DNA of 12,311 nt from assembly GCA_012270665.1 (NCBI GenBank), contig JAAXHY010000558.1, positions 1-12,311 on the forward strand. The letters are read 5' to 3'. The notes under the pieces are model-generated. The model was not told where the DNA came from. It did not search any database and was given only the letters and a program-made list of their open reading frames with translations. This DNA comes from Dehalococcoidia bacterium. GTDB lineage: Bacteria; Chloroflexota; Dehalococcoidia; SAR202; UBA11138. Below, in pieces: positions 6,787 through 12,311 of this stretch. How positions within the stretch are numbered: the first letter of the stretch is position 1; every line of letters starts with the position of its first letter. Position numbers and translations under genes: made by a program.

Positions 6787-6793
6787 TTACGAT

Positions 6794-7216
6794 ATGTTCG
6801 TAGATACCAATGTCCTCGTTTACTCCCGTATTATCGAAGCCCCGCTCCACGATGCCGCCAGAGCGAGGCTACGGCGCGCTTACATAGGCAATGAACCTTT
6901 GAGGATTAGCAGACAAATCATACGTGAATACATCTCCGTAGTCACCAGGCCTCAAACCTGGCTAAACGCCCTTACCAGCGAGGAAGCTATCGAAGAGGCA
7001 AGCTGGTTGATAAGCCAGTTCGAGATACTTGAAGATGGTCCCACCGTAACCGATTGGCTGATCGCGCTCCTCGGTGAAGTGTCGGTCGGAGGCCGTCAGA
7101 TCCACGACGCCAACATCGTAGCTACCATGCCGGCGCACGGAGAGCGCAGACTACTGACGTTCAACATCTCAGATTTTCGACGTTACGGAGGCCACATCGA
7201 GTTAGTGGAGCGCTAG
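6794..7216 (+). CDS. PIN-domain ribonuclease (VapC-like)
   Basis: A 140-residue PIN domain, the size of VapC toxins, which are Mg2+-dependent RNases. The acidic residues expected for the active site are present: D4 in MFVDTNVLVY, E45 in IIREYISVV, D105 in QIHDANIVATM and D127 in TFNISDF. The start is fixed by MFVDTNVL, which places the first strand right at the N-terminus. No good Shine-Dalgarno is seen in the 7-bp gap after the small-protein gene, so it is probably translated by coupling. It is convergent with the molybdoenzyme gene, whose stop is only 19 bp away. The target RNA is unknown. Confidence 0.9.
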   Translation: MFVDTNVLVYSRIIEAPLHDAARARLRRAYIGNEPLRISRQIIREYISVVTRPQTWLNALTSEEAIEEASWLISQFEILEDGPTVTDWLIALLGEVSVGGRQIHDANIVATMPAHGERRLLTFNISDFRRYGGHIELVER

Positions 7217-7235
7217 AGGACGTCAAACTGACTTA

Positions 7236-8336
7236 TCAGACGACCTCCACCTCGTGCCTGAACACCATGTTATTGCCGTAACCCATGCCGTCCCACTTGT
7301 TCGGGAACTCCATCGGCTGGGTCTCTCCTTTGTCGTTCGTGGCTCGTGACATTAGCACGTAGTTCCCGGGCGCCGGAATCGTCCAGTCGCACTCCCAGCG
7401 CGTCCAGGAGTAGCCGCTTCTCGGCGCCGTGACCCGCGCGTCCGTCCAGGTCTCCCCTCCATCCGCGCTGACCTCGACCCGCGTTATGTCGCTCTCCCCC
7501 GACCACGCCGCGCCGGACACCACATAGTCACCGACCGGCGCCTGGTCGCCCGGCGCCGGGTCCGTGATGATTGACTTCACCTTCATGCCAGTCAGGTAGG
7601 TGTAGAATTCGTCAGCGTCCGGGCCGTTCATAACCCTGTACCGCTCTATCTGATAGAAGCCCTCGAACTTGTGGTCCAGCACGTGAATCCCCACCAGCCA
7701 CTTCACCGAGCACATCCCGTACCACCCCGGAACCACCAGCCGCAGCGGATACCCGTGCAGTGGCGTCAGCGGCTCGCCGTTCATCTCCCAAGCGAGCATC
7801 GTGTCCGGGTGAAGCGCCTTCTCCATCGGCAGGCTGCGCTCGTATGTAACCTCTTCCGGGTCGCCCACAACCTCGTCCGGGCCATGGTCCGCGCCCTCGA
7901 ACATCACCTCCACTGCGTTCGGCCCTATCTCCGCCATGTTCAACACATCCGCGAGCGACACCCCCACCCACTCCGCGTTGCCCATGATCCCGTGTCCGGT
8001 CACCTTCTCCATCACGGAGCGCGTCTGCTTGACCCAGTATTCGGGAATCGGCCCATTGCCGCAGCACTCGAAAGTTGCCTGGTAACGACGATGCTGCATA
8101 CCCTTCAGATCATCCATGGAAAGCGAGAGCGCCTGCGCCACCTCCCCGCCGACGCTGAGACGGTAGGCGTCAATATCTATCTCCGGCGCGCCCTTCCAGT
8201 GATTTCTCACATAGAACAAGTCCGTCGGCGTGACCTGCGACTGCAGAGCCTTCGGCGGTCCGGCGAAAGACCTGCCGCCCGCGTTCGTCGGTATTAGCTG
8301 CAACTCCTCCTGCGCTCCGGTCTGACTCGTCGCCAT
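7236..8336 (-). CDS. Sulfite-oxidase-family molybdopterin oxidoreductase
   Basis: Mo-cofactor enzyme of the sulfite oxidase family, 366 residues from ATG 8336. The FYVRNH motif (about 41-46) contains the conserved active-site Arg. The Mo-ligand Cys is C91 in ATFECCGNG, which aligns with CAGN of sulfite oxidases. The Mo-cofactor domain spans about 45-222 and includes HGYPLRLVVPGWYG. The Ig-like Mo-co dimerisation domain spans about 250-366 (ITRVEVSADGGETWTDA). There is no haem domain and no signal or Tat peptide, so it is predicted cytoplasmic and the electron acceptor is unknown. ATG 8336 is chosen over one at 8354 because GGAGGAG (8343-8349) sits six bases upstream. Oddities are a second Cys after the Mo ligand and Pro where Arg is common (GNGP). 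It lies 51 bp after cupin 2. Sulfite need not be the substrate. Confidence 0.92.
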   Translation of the reverse strand: MATSQTGAQEELQLIPTNAGGRSFAGPPKALQSQVTPTDLFYVRNHWKGAPEIDIDAYRLSVGGEVAQALSLSMDDLKGMQHRRYQATFECCGNGPIPEYWVKQTRSVMEKVTGHGIMGNAEWVGVSLADVLNMAEIGPNAVEVMFEGADHGPDEVVGDPEEVTYERSLPMEKALHPDTMLAWEMNGEPLTPLHGYPLRLVVPGWYGMCSVKWLVGIHVLDHKFEGFYQIERYRVMNGPDADEFYTYLTGMKVKSIITDPAPGDQAPVGDYVVSGAAWSGESDITRVEVSADGGETWTDARVTAPRSGYSWTRWECDWTIPAPGNYVLMSRATNDKGETQPMEFPNKWDGMGYGNNMVFRHEVEVV

Positions 8337-8387
8337 TGAATTCTCCTCCGTCATGCTTTCTCTGGTCTTCTCTGCGGCTCCCCTGCG

Positions 8388-8738
8388 CTATTCCAGGTAG
8401 TCCGCCTGTTGTTCGGTCGTCGGACGAATAACCAGCATCCGCGCCGACACCCATGTATTGTTCACCAACTTGTGCGCCACCCCGGGCGGCGCGAGCATCG
8501 AGTATCCCGAGCGCACCGTGCGAACCTCGTCCCCCACGATGAACTGGATAGAGCCTTCAACCACCATCACCGCCTCGTCCGTGTCGTGCGTGTGCAGACG
8601 GCCCCTGTAACCGGGCTCCACCACGATCTCCCTCACCGACAGAGACTCCGCCCCGTGTTCCTCGGTTATCATCCCCCGCGAACCGACCTTATCCGTCGGA
8701 GCGGGCATCCTCTGCGTACTGTGATCAATAACCGGCAT
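8388..8738 (-). CDS. Small single-domain cupin (cupin 2)
   Basis: A 116-residue cupin paralogous to the one at 5739-6092. Motif 1 is H49-x-H51-x3-E55-x6-G62 (LHTHDTDEAVMVVEG) and motif 2 is APPGVAHKLVNN with H89 and N93, so the four metal ligands are intact. The frame can be extended to ATG 8789, but that added N-terminus (MDSRFHGND) is the translation of an intergenic repeat. ATG 8738, nine bases after GAGGG, gives MPVID like cupin 1. It lies between the radical-SAM-like gene and the molybdoenzyme gene on the same strand, with 81- and 51-bp gaps, and is probably co-transcribed with them. Substrate unknown. Confidence 0.88.
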   Translation of the reverse strand: MPVIDHSTQRMPAPTDKVGSRGMITEEHGAESLSVREIVVEPGYRGRLHTHDTDEAVMVVEGSIQFIVGDEVRTVRSGYSMLAPPGVAHKLVNNTWVSARMLVIRPTTEQQADYLE

Positions 8739-8762
8739 ACTCAAGTCCCTCAAAACTCTATC

Positions 8763-8792
8763 GTCATTCCCGTGAAAGCGGGAATCCATTCC
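8763..8792. repeat. REP/dRS3-like palindromic repeat unit
   Basis: ATTCCCG (8766-8772), loop TGAAAG, CGGGAAT (8779-8785) form a perfect 7-bp stem within a GTCATTCCCG...CGGGAATCCATTCC context. This is nearly the short interspersed ATTCCCGCGAAAGCGGGAAT-type palindrome known from many genomes (for example Neisseria dRS3 repeats). It lies in the 81-bp gap between the radical-SAM-like gene and cupin 2. It could act as a transcript-stabilising or attenuating hairpin. Only one copy is visible here. Confidence 0.6.
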
Positions 8793-8819
8793 TGCCCACT
8801 TGAAGACTTCATGTGTTAC

Positions 8820-10094
8820 TCACGACAAATTCCACCTCGGATGCGCCTCCACCTCCTCCCGAAGCCTGTCCCCAAGCCAGTCCCTCACTTCCTCTTCGAT
8901 ATAGAAGACCGGCCTCAGCAGATCCGACTCCGATTCTATCAGACCCTCTTCCAGCGCGGTCTGCGCGACCGATGTATTCGGCAGTACCCGCGTCCCCAGC
9001 CGAAGCACCGCGAAAGCGGGCTTTACGCTGTCGAGGAACTCTATCTTCCGTTCCACGCTCTCCCGACTCTCACCCGGCTCACCGAACGCAACGTTCATCG
9101 TAAACGGAAGCCCCACTTTATCACACAGGTGCGCCATCGCCTCCAGCCCGTTCAGCCTCTCCGACAACTCTCCCGAACCCCTGCCCGACTCCGACATCAG
9201 CGCCAGAGAGCAGCCTGACCGCTTCATCAGCCGAATTAGCTCCTCGTCCCCCGAACCCGGTCGGACATAGCTGTTCCACCTTATCTTCAGTCCCGACTCC
9301 AGTATAGCGATACACAGCGACTTCGCCGCGTCCGCCGGCACATTGAAACCCGAATCAATGAAGAATACCTTGTTGATCCCGAAATCCCGATTCAACGCGG
9401 CTATCTCCTCCACGACCTCATCAGCCGGACGTGCGCGCCAGTCGCTGCCATCGAAGTTGCTGTCCAGCGTCGGATAATACGCCTGCGCCAACTTCGTAAC
9501 GACCCCGACACCGAAACCCGACCCGTTATACTTCCCCATATCCAGCAGATCGAGCCTGGGGAAGTTATGAAAGTCCGACACAAACCTCCCCTCGCTCACC
9601 ACCACTTCGCCGTCGTCCCTGTACACGATACCCGGAACATCCCTGTAATCCTCGCCCGCCTCCAGCCGCTCCACCAGCGTCGCGAACGCCTCCGCCGCAT
9701 CCCCCGCGATACCAAGGGCCGCGCCCACGTACTCCAAGCACTCAGCCGGCAATATACTGAACGCCGGCCCGCCGCACAACGTCGTCGCCTCACTCACCCC
9801 CCGAATCCGCCCCACGATCTCCCTGACAGCCGGAAGATTCCACACCGAATTGCCGCTGCTCTGGTTATCCAGATTACGGATCGAAAGCCCCACCAACTCA
9901 GGCCCGAACTCCCTAACCGCATCCTCCACATCCCCCGGCCCATCCTCCGAGAACATCAAATCCAGAACCCGCAACTCATGCCGACCCTCATCAACCGCCG
10001 CCGCCAGGTACGCCAACCCAATCGGCACAGGCCGCACCACCATCCGATCCATAAACCGGTCCGTCTGGTTCGTGGCGACAAGCAGTATCTTCAT
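8820..10094 (-). CDS. B12-binding/radical-SAM-family protein lacking the [4Fe-4S] cysteines
   Basis: A 424-residue protein with the architecture of cobalamin-dependent radical SAM enzymes. A Rossmann-like B12-binding-type domain spans about 1-150 (MKILLVATN, PIGLAYLAAAV, CGGPAFSILP) and a TIM-barrel region about 185-395. Family landmarks survive: WRARPADEVVEEIAAL, INKVFFIDSGFNVP, IRWNSYVRPG, the LMSESGRGSG region and FGEPGES. But at about residues 198-216, where CxxxCxxC should follow VVTK, the sequence reads LAQAYYPTLDSNFDG, with no cysteine there and no CxxxCxxC anywhere. It probably cannot hold the cluster. ATG 10094 is chosen over an upstream ATG at 10136 because GGGAG lies eight bases before it. 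The frame is intact, so it is not an obvious pseudogene. Cupin 2 follows downstream. Confidence 0.85.
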   Translation of the reverse strand: MKILLVATNQTDRFMDRMVVRPVPIGLAYLAAAVDEGRHELRVLDLMFSEDGPGDVEDAVREFGPELVGLSIRNLDNQSSGNSVWNLPAVREIVGRIRGVSEATTLCGGPAFSILPAECLEYVGAALGIAGDAAEAFATLVERLEAGEDYRDVPGIVYRDDGEVVVSEGRFVSDFHNFPRLDLLDMGKYNGSGFGVGVVTKLAQAYYPTLDSNFDGSDWRARPADEVVEEIAALNRDFGINKVFFIDSGFNVPADAAKSLCIAILESGLKIRWNSYVRPGSGDEELIRLMKRSGCSLALMSESGRGSGELSERLNGLEAMAHLCDKVGLPFTMNVAFGEPGESRESVERKIEFLDSVKPAFAVLRLGTRVLPNTSVAQTALEEGLIESESDLLRPVFYIEEEVRDWLGDRLREEVEAHPRWNLS

Positions 10095-10124
10095 GTTCGG
10101 GTCTCCCGGATGTATTCGGAGCGG

Positions 10125-10130
10125 ATTATA
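10125..10130 (-). promoter_or_regulatory. Candidate -10 box (TATAAT) for the radical-SAM-like gene
   Basis: A consensus TATAAT on the minus strand lies 30 bp before the ATG at 10094, in the 52-bp gap after the HNH gene. No good -35 is seen at 17 bp (GGGCTG). If used, it separates the radical-SAM/cupin/molybdoenzyme unit from the genes upstream. Confidence 0.35.
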
Positions 10131-10146
10131 TAACAATCGTGATAGT

Positions 10147-10914
10147 TCAGCCCTGAAATATCCGCTCTCTGTGATAGGAAAGTAAGGCAGGATCGGGTGA
10201 GAACTTCTCGGGGAGTTTCATTTGCCGACCCTGGTAACGCAGAACGGATTGCAGGAAATACTCGTCTTCCACTTCACGGTAATTCTGAGAAACGAGGACG
10301 GTCATATCATCATTGATCGTTAGCAAACCGCTATCGAAAGCCCTGTCATGCAGTGCAGAAAGCAGTAGACCATTTCTGGGATTCAATCTGTTTGCCTTGT
10401 CATCCCTCCATGGCACAATGTGACTCGCCACCAAAAGCGAAGGAATTGACAGACCGGTTATACAACACCGCCCATCATATGCAGACAACACAGCGGAACG
10501 AAAGAAACTCTGTCCGATACGGACGGTAGTCTCAACAGCGCGATCTAAGCCTATTTGTACATCGTTCTCAGAGATGGCTGACTCACCAATTGACTTTTCC
10601 GAGGCCCGAACCACCTCCATAGCCTGTTGTGATTCAATGACAAACTGTGCCCAATCACTATGCATTTCCTCCCACATTGCCCGATCATTGGCTGAAGCCC
10701 CCATGAGTCCTCTACGACCTGTAGATGTTATAGCCGGATCGAGGCTGGCAATGTTTGAGAGTTTCATAGCCAGGGCGGAGGGTGTCCTACCGATGAGTTT
10801 CGCAATTTCAACGATCTCAGGATTCCAATGGTGGAATCTTCCGAATGGCAACCGACAATACAACGCAAACGCTACCAGCAATTCTTGCCGGGTCCATCTT
10901 CTCCGACTAACCAC
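10147..10914 (-). CDS. HNH endonuclease (HNH_2 type)
   Basis: A 255-residue putative restriction-type nuclease. An N-terminal helical domain (about 6-90: WTRQELLVAFALYCRLPFG, IGRTPSALAMKL, SLDPAI, DRAMWEE) is typical of a widespread family of HNH proteins. The HNH_2 domain is at about 140-205: CCITG at 150-154, SHIVPW with H165, NPRNGLLL with N181 and LHDRAFD with H189. It starts at a GTG at 10914 with only a weak purine-rich sequence before it. It is 21 bp after the HEPN gene. Its G+C is lower than its neighbours' (27 of 60 bases at 10261-10320, against 44 of 60 at 9661-9720), suggesting horizontal acquisition. No methyltransferase is adjacent, so a modification-dependent or stand-alone defence role is possible but unproven. 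Confidence 0.88.
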   Translation of the reverse strand: MVSRRRWTRQELLVAFALYCRLPFGRFHHWNPEIVEIAKLIGRTPSALAMKLSNIASLDPAITSTGRRGLMGASANDRAMWEEMHSDWAQFVIESQQAMEVVRASEKSIGESAISENDVQIGLDRAVETTVRIGQSFFRSAVLSAYDGRCCITGLSIPSLLVASHIVPWRDDKANRLNPRNGLLLSALHDRAFDSGLLTINDDMTVLVSQNYREVEDEYFLQSVLRYQGRQMKLPEKFSPDPALLSYHRERIFQG

Positions 10915-10935
10915 CTCTCTGACCTAATACTGTCA

Positions 10936-11418
10936 CTACCGCCTGCTCCTCAGCAAGACAAACACCGCGAACGCTCGCCTGTCCCTGGCGTCCACATTCT
11001 CGAGTCCGACTATCGCACTCTCCGCATCATCAATGAACTGCATGACGTCGGAACGAGAAAAGTTCGCGTCGGGATCGTAGTCTGCATGATGACGGCGACG
11101 CTGCATATCAATGAACAGCTCTCCAAATCTCCGTATTTCCGGTGGAAACCTGCCTAACATCCGCGCGTTGGAACACTGATTCTTGGCGTGTCCATGCTCT
11201 AGGGCCCGGTAAGTCTGACGCCATGCTCCCTGACTTCGTCGGGCGCGAGTAGCCCCGACCAGCATATCGGCGCAACAACCGGCAAGCGTGTGAAACATCG
11301 CGTAGTACGCGCAACTCACGGCGCGGCATAGTTCATCCTGCCTAGGCCTCCCTATGCCGCTACCTACTCCACCCGACGCCAAGTGCCTTGCTATTCTAAT
11401 CAGGCCAGTCGGGCTCAT
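10936..11418 (-). CDS. HEPN-domain protein (UPF0332/COG1895-like)
   Basis: A 160-residue helical protein. CRAVSCAYYAMFHTLAG (31-47) and RRHHADYDP (108-116) are the two hallmark segments of UPF0332-type HEPN proteins (AYYAmFH and RxxADYD); the Arg/His-rich second segment would be the candidate RNase centre. Many HEPN proteins are toxins paired with a small antitoxin, often an MNT nucleotidyltransferase. Here the partner candidate is the small acidic protein upstream, whose stop overlaps this start by 23 bp. ATG 11418 follows GAGG five bases upstream. The HNH gene is 21 bp downstream. The domain assignment rests on motif recognition; toxicity is inference. Confidence 0.8.
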   Translation of the reverse strand: MSPTGLIRIARHLASGGVGSGIGRPRQDELCRAVSCAYYAMFHTLAGCCADMLVGATRARRSQGAWRQTYRALEHGHAKNQCSNARMLGRFPPEIRRFGELFIDMQRRRHHADYDPDANFSRSDVMQFIDDAESAIVGLENVDARDRRAFAVFVLLRSRR

Positions 11419-11722
11419 GGTACCTCGGTATATTATCTTCTATCCACTCCGACCTCTCCACGAACGACCTGCTCGGCGGCCACGGCGCACCGAGTTCCAG
11501 CAAGTGAGGAGTTATACGGTCAACCAACCCCACCGTTGTATCTGAGTCCAAGTACTTCCGATCTCCATCGTAGATGATGATTATGTCCAGATAGTCCTCA
11601 TCGTCGTGATCAACCCTGTCGAACACCAGGATAGGATCGAACGCCAGCCTGTCCCCCAAGCGTTCTTTGAGGTCGCGTCGCACTATATCCGCGACCTTAT
11701 CTCTTACCGCCTGCGATGTCAT
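11396..11722 (-). CDS. Small acidic protein, candidate partner of the HEPN protein
   Basis: A 108-residue protein of no family I can name. An N-terminal helix (VRDKVADIVRRDLKERLGD) leads into strands rich in Asp (VDHDDEDYLDIIIIYDGD, about 37-54), a DTTVGLVDRITPHLLEL helix and an acidic C-terminus. It lacks the GSxxxG...DxD motif of MNT nucleotidyltransferases, so it is not a standard MNT antitoxin. A strong GGAGGG lies five bases before ATG 11722. Its 3' end overlaps the HEPN start by 23 bp, and the TPR gene ends 14 bp upstream. The tight overlap and acidic character suit an antitoxin-like partner, but this is inferred from context only. Confidence 0.75.
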   Translation of the reverse strand: MTSQAVRDKVADIVRRDLKERLGDRLAFDPILVFDRVDHDDEDYLDIIIIYDGDRKYLDSDTTVGLVDRITPHLLELGAPWPPSRSFVERSEWIEDNIPRYHEPDWPD

Positions 11723-11736
11723 CTCTCCCTCCTTCC

Positions 11737-12311
11737 CTAATCCGCCGCCTCACCCATCGTCCTCTCCATCCACACCTCATCCCGTACCGACGTCCGTCGC
11801 TTCAGCCGCGTGTGCAGAAGCTCCTGCGCCCTGTCGAACCGACCTGAGCGGATGTACGACTCCAAGATCGTGTCCTCGAACACCTCCCGCTGCGCGTGAC
11901 TGCCTCCGATGCGCGAAAGTTGGTCCACCAGCCCATCCAGGTTGTCCGCCGCGTCCTCGTAGGACCCGTTCGCGAACGCCTCGATGCCCTTCGCCAGCGG
12001 CAGCATCACCTCTCTCGACAGCGCGTTGCCCTCCCCGGCCATCGCGTCCAGGCCGGATATCAGCTTGCCCATCTCCTCCGTGTGACCGCCCGCCGCGAAC
12101 GTAAGCGCGGCGTGAGCGTCCCTGAACGCCGGCCCGGGCTTCTCAGCCGCCGGACGCGCAATCTCCAGAACCTCGTCCCAAGGGCCCGGCTCGCCGTCGC
12201 CATATACCTTCATACGCCACATCAGCGACGCCGCGTCCTGCAGCGAGCCCAGGTTCTTCTTCACCACCGTCGGGCGTATGTGGTCCTCATACAGCGACAC
12301 CGCGTTCTCCG
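11737..12311 (-). CDS. TTC38-like tetratricopeptide repeat protein, C-terminal part
   Basis: The frame is open to the right edge, so the start is outside the window; about 190 residues are visible. The segments FRDAHAALTFAAGG, REVMLPLAKGIEAFANGSYEDAADNL and IGGSHAQREVFEDTILESYIRSGRFDRAQELL match the C-terminal part of TTC38-family TPR proteins, which are usually near 450 residues. Helix-turn-helix TPR pairs are visible in these segments. The valine codon at 12298-12300 is a GTG but is unlikely to be a start, because WDEVLEIA and the preceding helices belong to the family core. The function of TTC38 proteins is poorly known; a protein-protein interaction role is general to TPRs. The small acidic protein gene begins 14 bp downstream. 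Confidence 0.85.
   Translation of the reverse strand, partial: ENAVSLYEDHIRPTVVKKNLGSLQDAASLMWRMKVYGDGEPGPWDEVLEIARPAAEKPGPAFRDAHAALTFAAGGHTEEMGKLISGLDAMAGEGNALSREVMLPLAKGIEAFANGSYEDAADNLDGLVDQLSRIGGSHAQREVFEDTILESYIRSGRFDRAQELLHTRLKRRTSVRDEVWMERTMGEAAD

Noticed and set aside
8739..8789. Longer N-terminus for cupin 2 (MDSRFHGND...)
   Set aside because: The added codons translate the palindromic repeat, and GAGGG sits correctly before ATG 8738.
9435..9500. A frameshift hiding the radical SAM cysteines
   Set aside because: Neither alternative reading frame across this stretch encodes CxxxCxxC, and the frame is correct on both sides.
11396..11722. MNT nucleotidyltransferase antitoxin
   Set aside because: The GS...DxD nucleotidyltransferase motif is absent, so only the operon position suggests antitoxin function.

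Overview
The window is dense, high-G+C bacterial coding DNA with clear Shine-Dalgarno sites. The mix of genes (a TTC38-like TPR protein, sulfite-oxidase-like molybdoenzyme, MacB/LolD-type ATPases, small single-domain cupins, a coiled-coil/nuclease-like protein that resembles ones I associate with Chloroflexota and cyanobacteria, and PIN and HEPN modules) suggests an uncultured Chloroflexota, perhaps of the SAR202/Dehalococcoidia type. That assignment is inference from gene-family flavour only; there is no rRNA or marker gene here. No rRNA, tRNA, CRISPR array or complete insertion sequence was seen.

Layout. (1) 1-1727, plus strand: an unrecognised protein with a charged helical tail, then ribonuclease D, whose most plausible original start codon reads GTT. 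(2) 1826-2983, minus strand: a membrane site-2 (M50) protease with two CBS domains, convergent with RNase D. (3) 2984-3209: a divergent promoter region with two short palindromes. (4) 3210-5681, plus strand: two ABC ATPases, the first carrying a C-terminal AbrB-like domain, followed by a coiled-coil/PD-(D/E)xK-like protein with a fresh 63-bp tandem duplication; no permease is present. (5) 5739-6092, minus strand: cupin 1. (6) 6176-6352: a 161-bp non-coding element with perfect 15-bp terminal inverted repeats and an 8-bp target duplication (a MITE), sitting on the promoter of (7) a plus-strand pair, 6388-7216, of a small 'WWAN'-motif protein and a PIN-domain ribonuclease. (8) 7236-12311, minus strand: a co-directional block. 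In transcription order it holds a TTC38-like TPR protein (cut by the right edge), a small acidic protein, a HEPN protein, an HNH endonuclease, a B12-binding/radical-SAM-like protein with no cluster cysteines, cupin 2 and a sulfite-oxidase-family molybdoenzyme.

How they fit together. The two ATPases probably drive an FtsX/MacB-type permease encoded elsewhere. The small protein/PIN pair and the small protein/HEPN pair look like toxin-antitoxin-like or abortive modules, and with the lower-G+C HNH gene they give parts of the window an accessory, defence-like character. The radical-SAM-like protein, cupin 2 and the molybdoenzyme probably form one transcription unit. Most interesting are the cysteine-less radical-SAM homologue, the MITE that duplicated a TATAAT box in front of the PIN pair, the AbrB-fused ABC ATPase and the apparent start-codon lesion in rnd.
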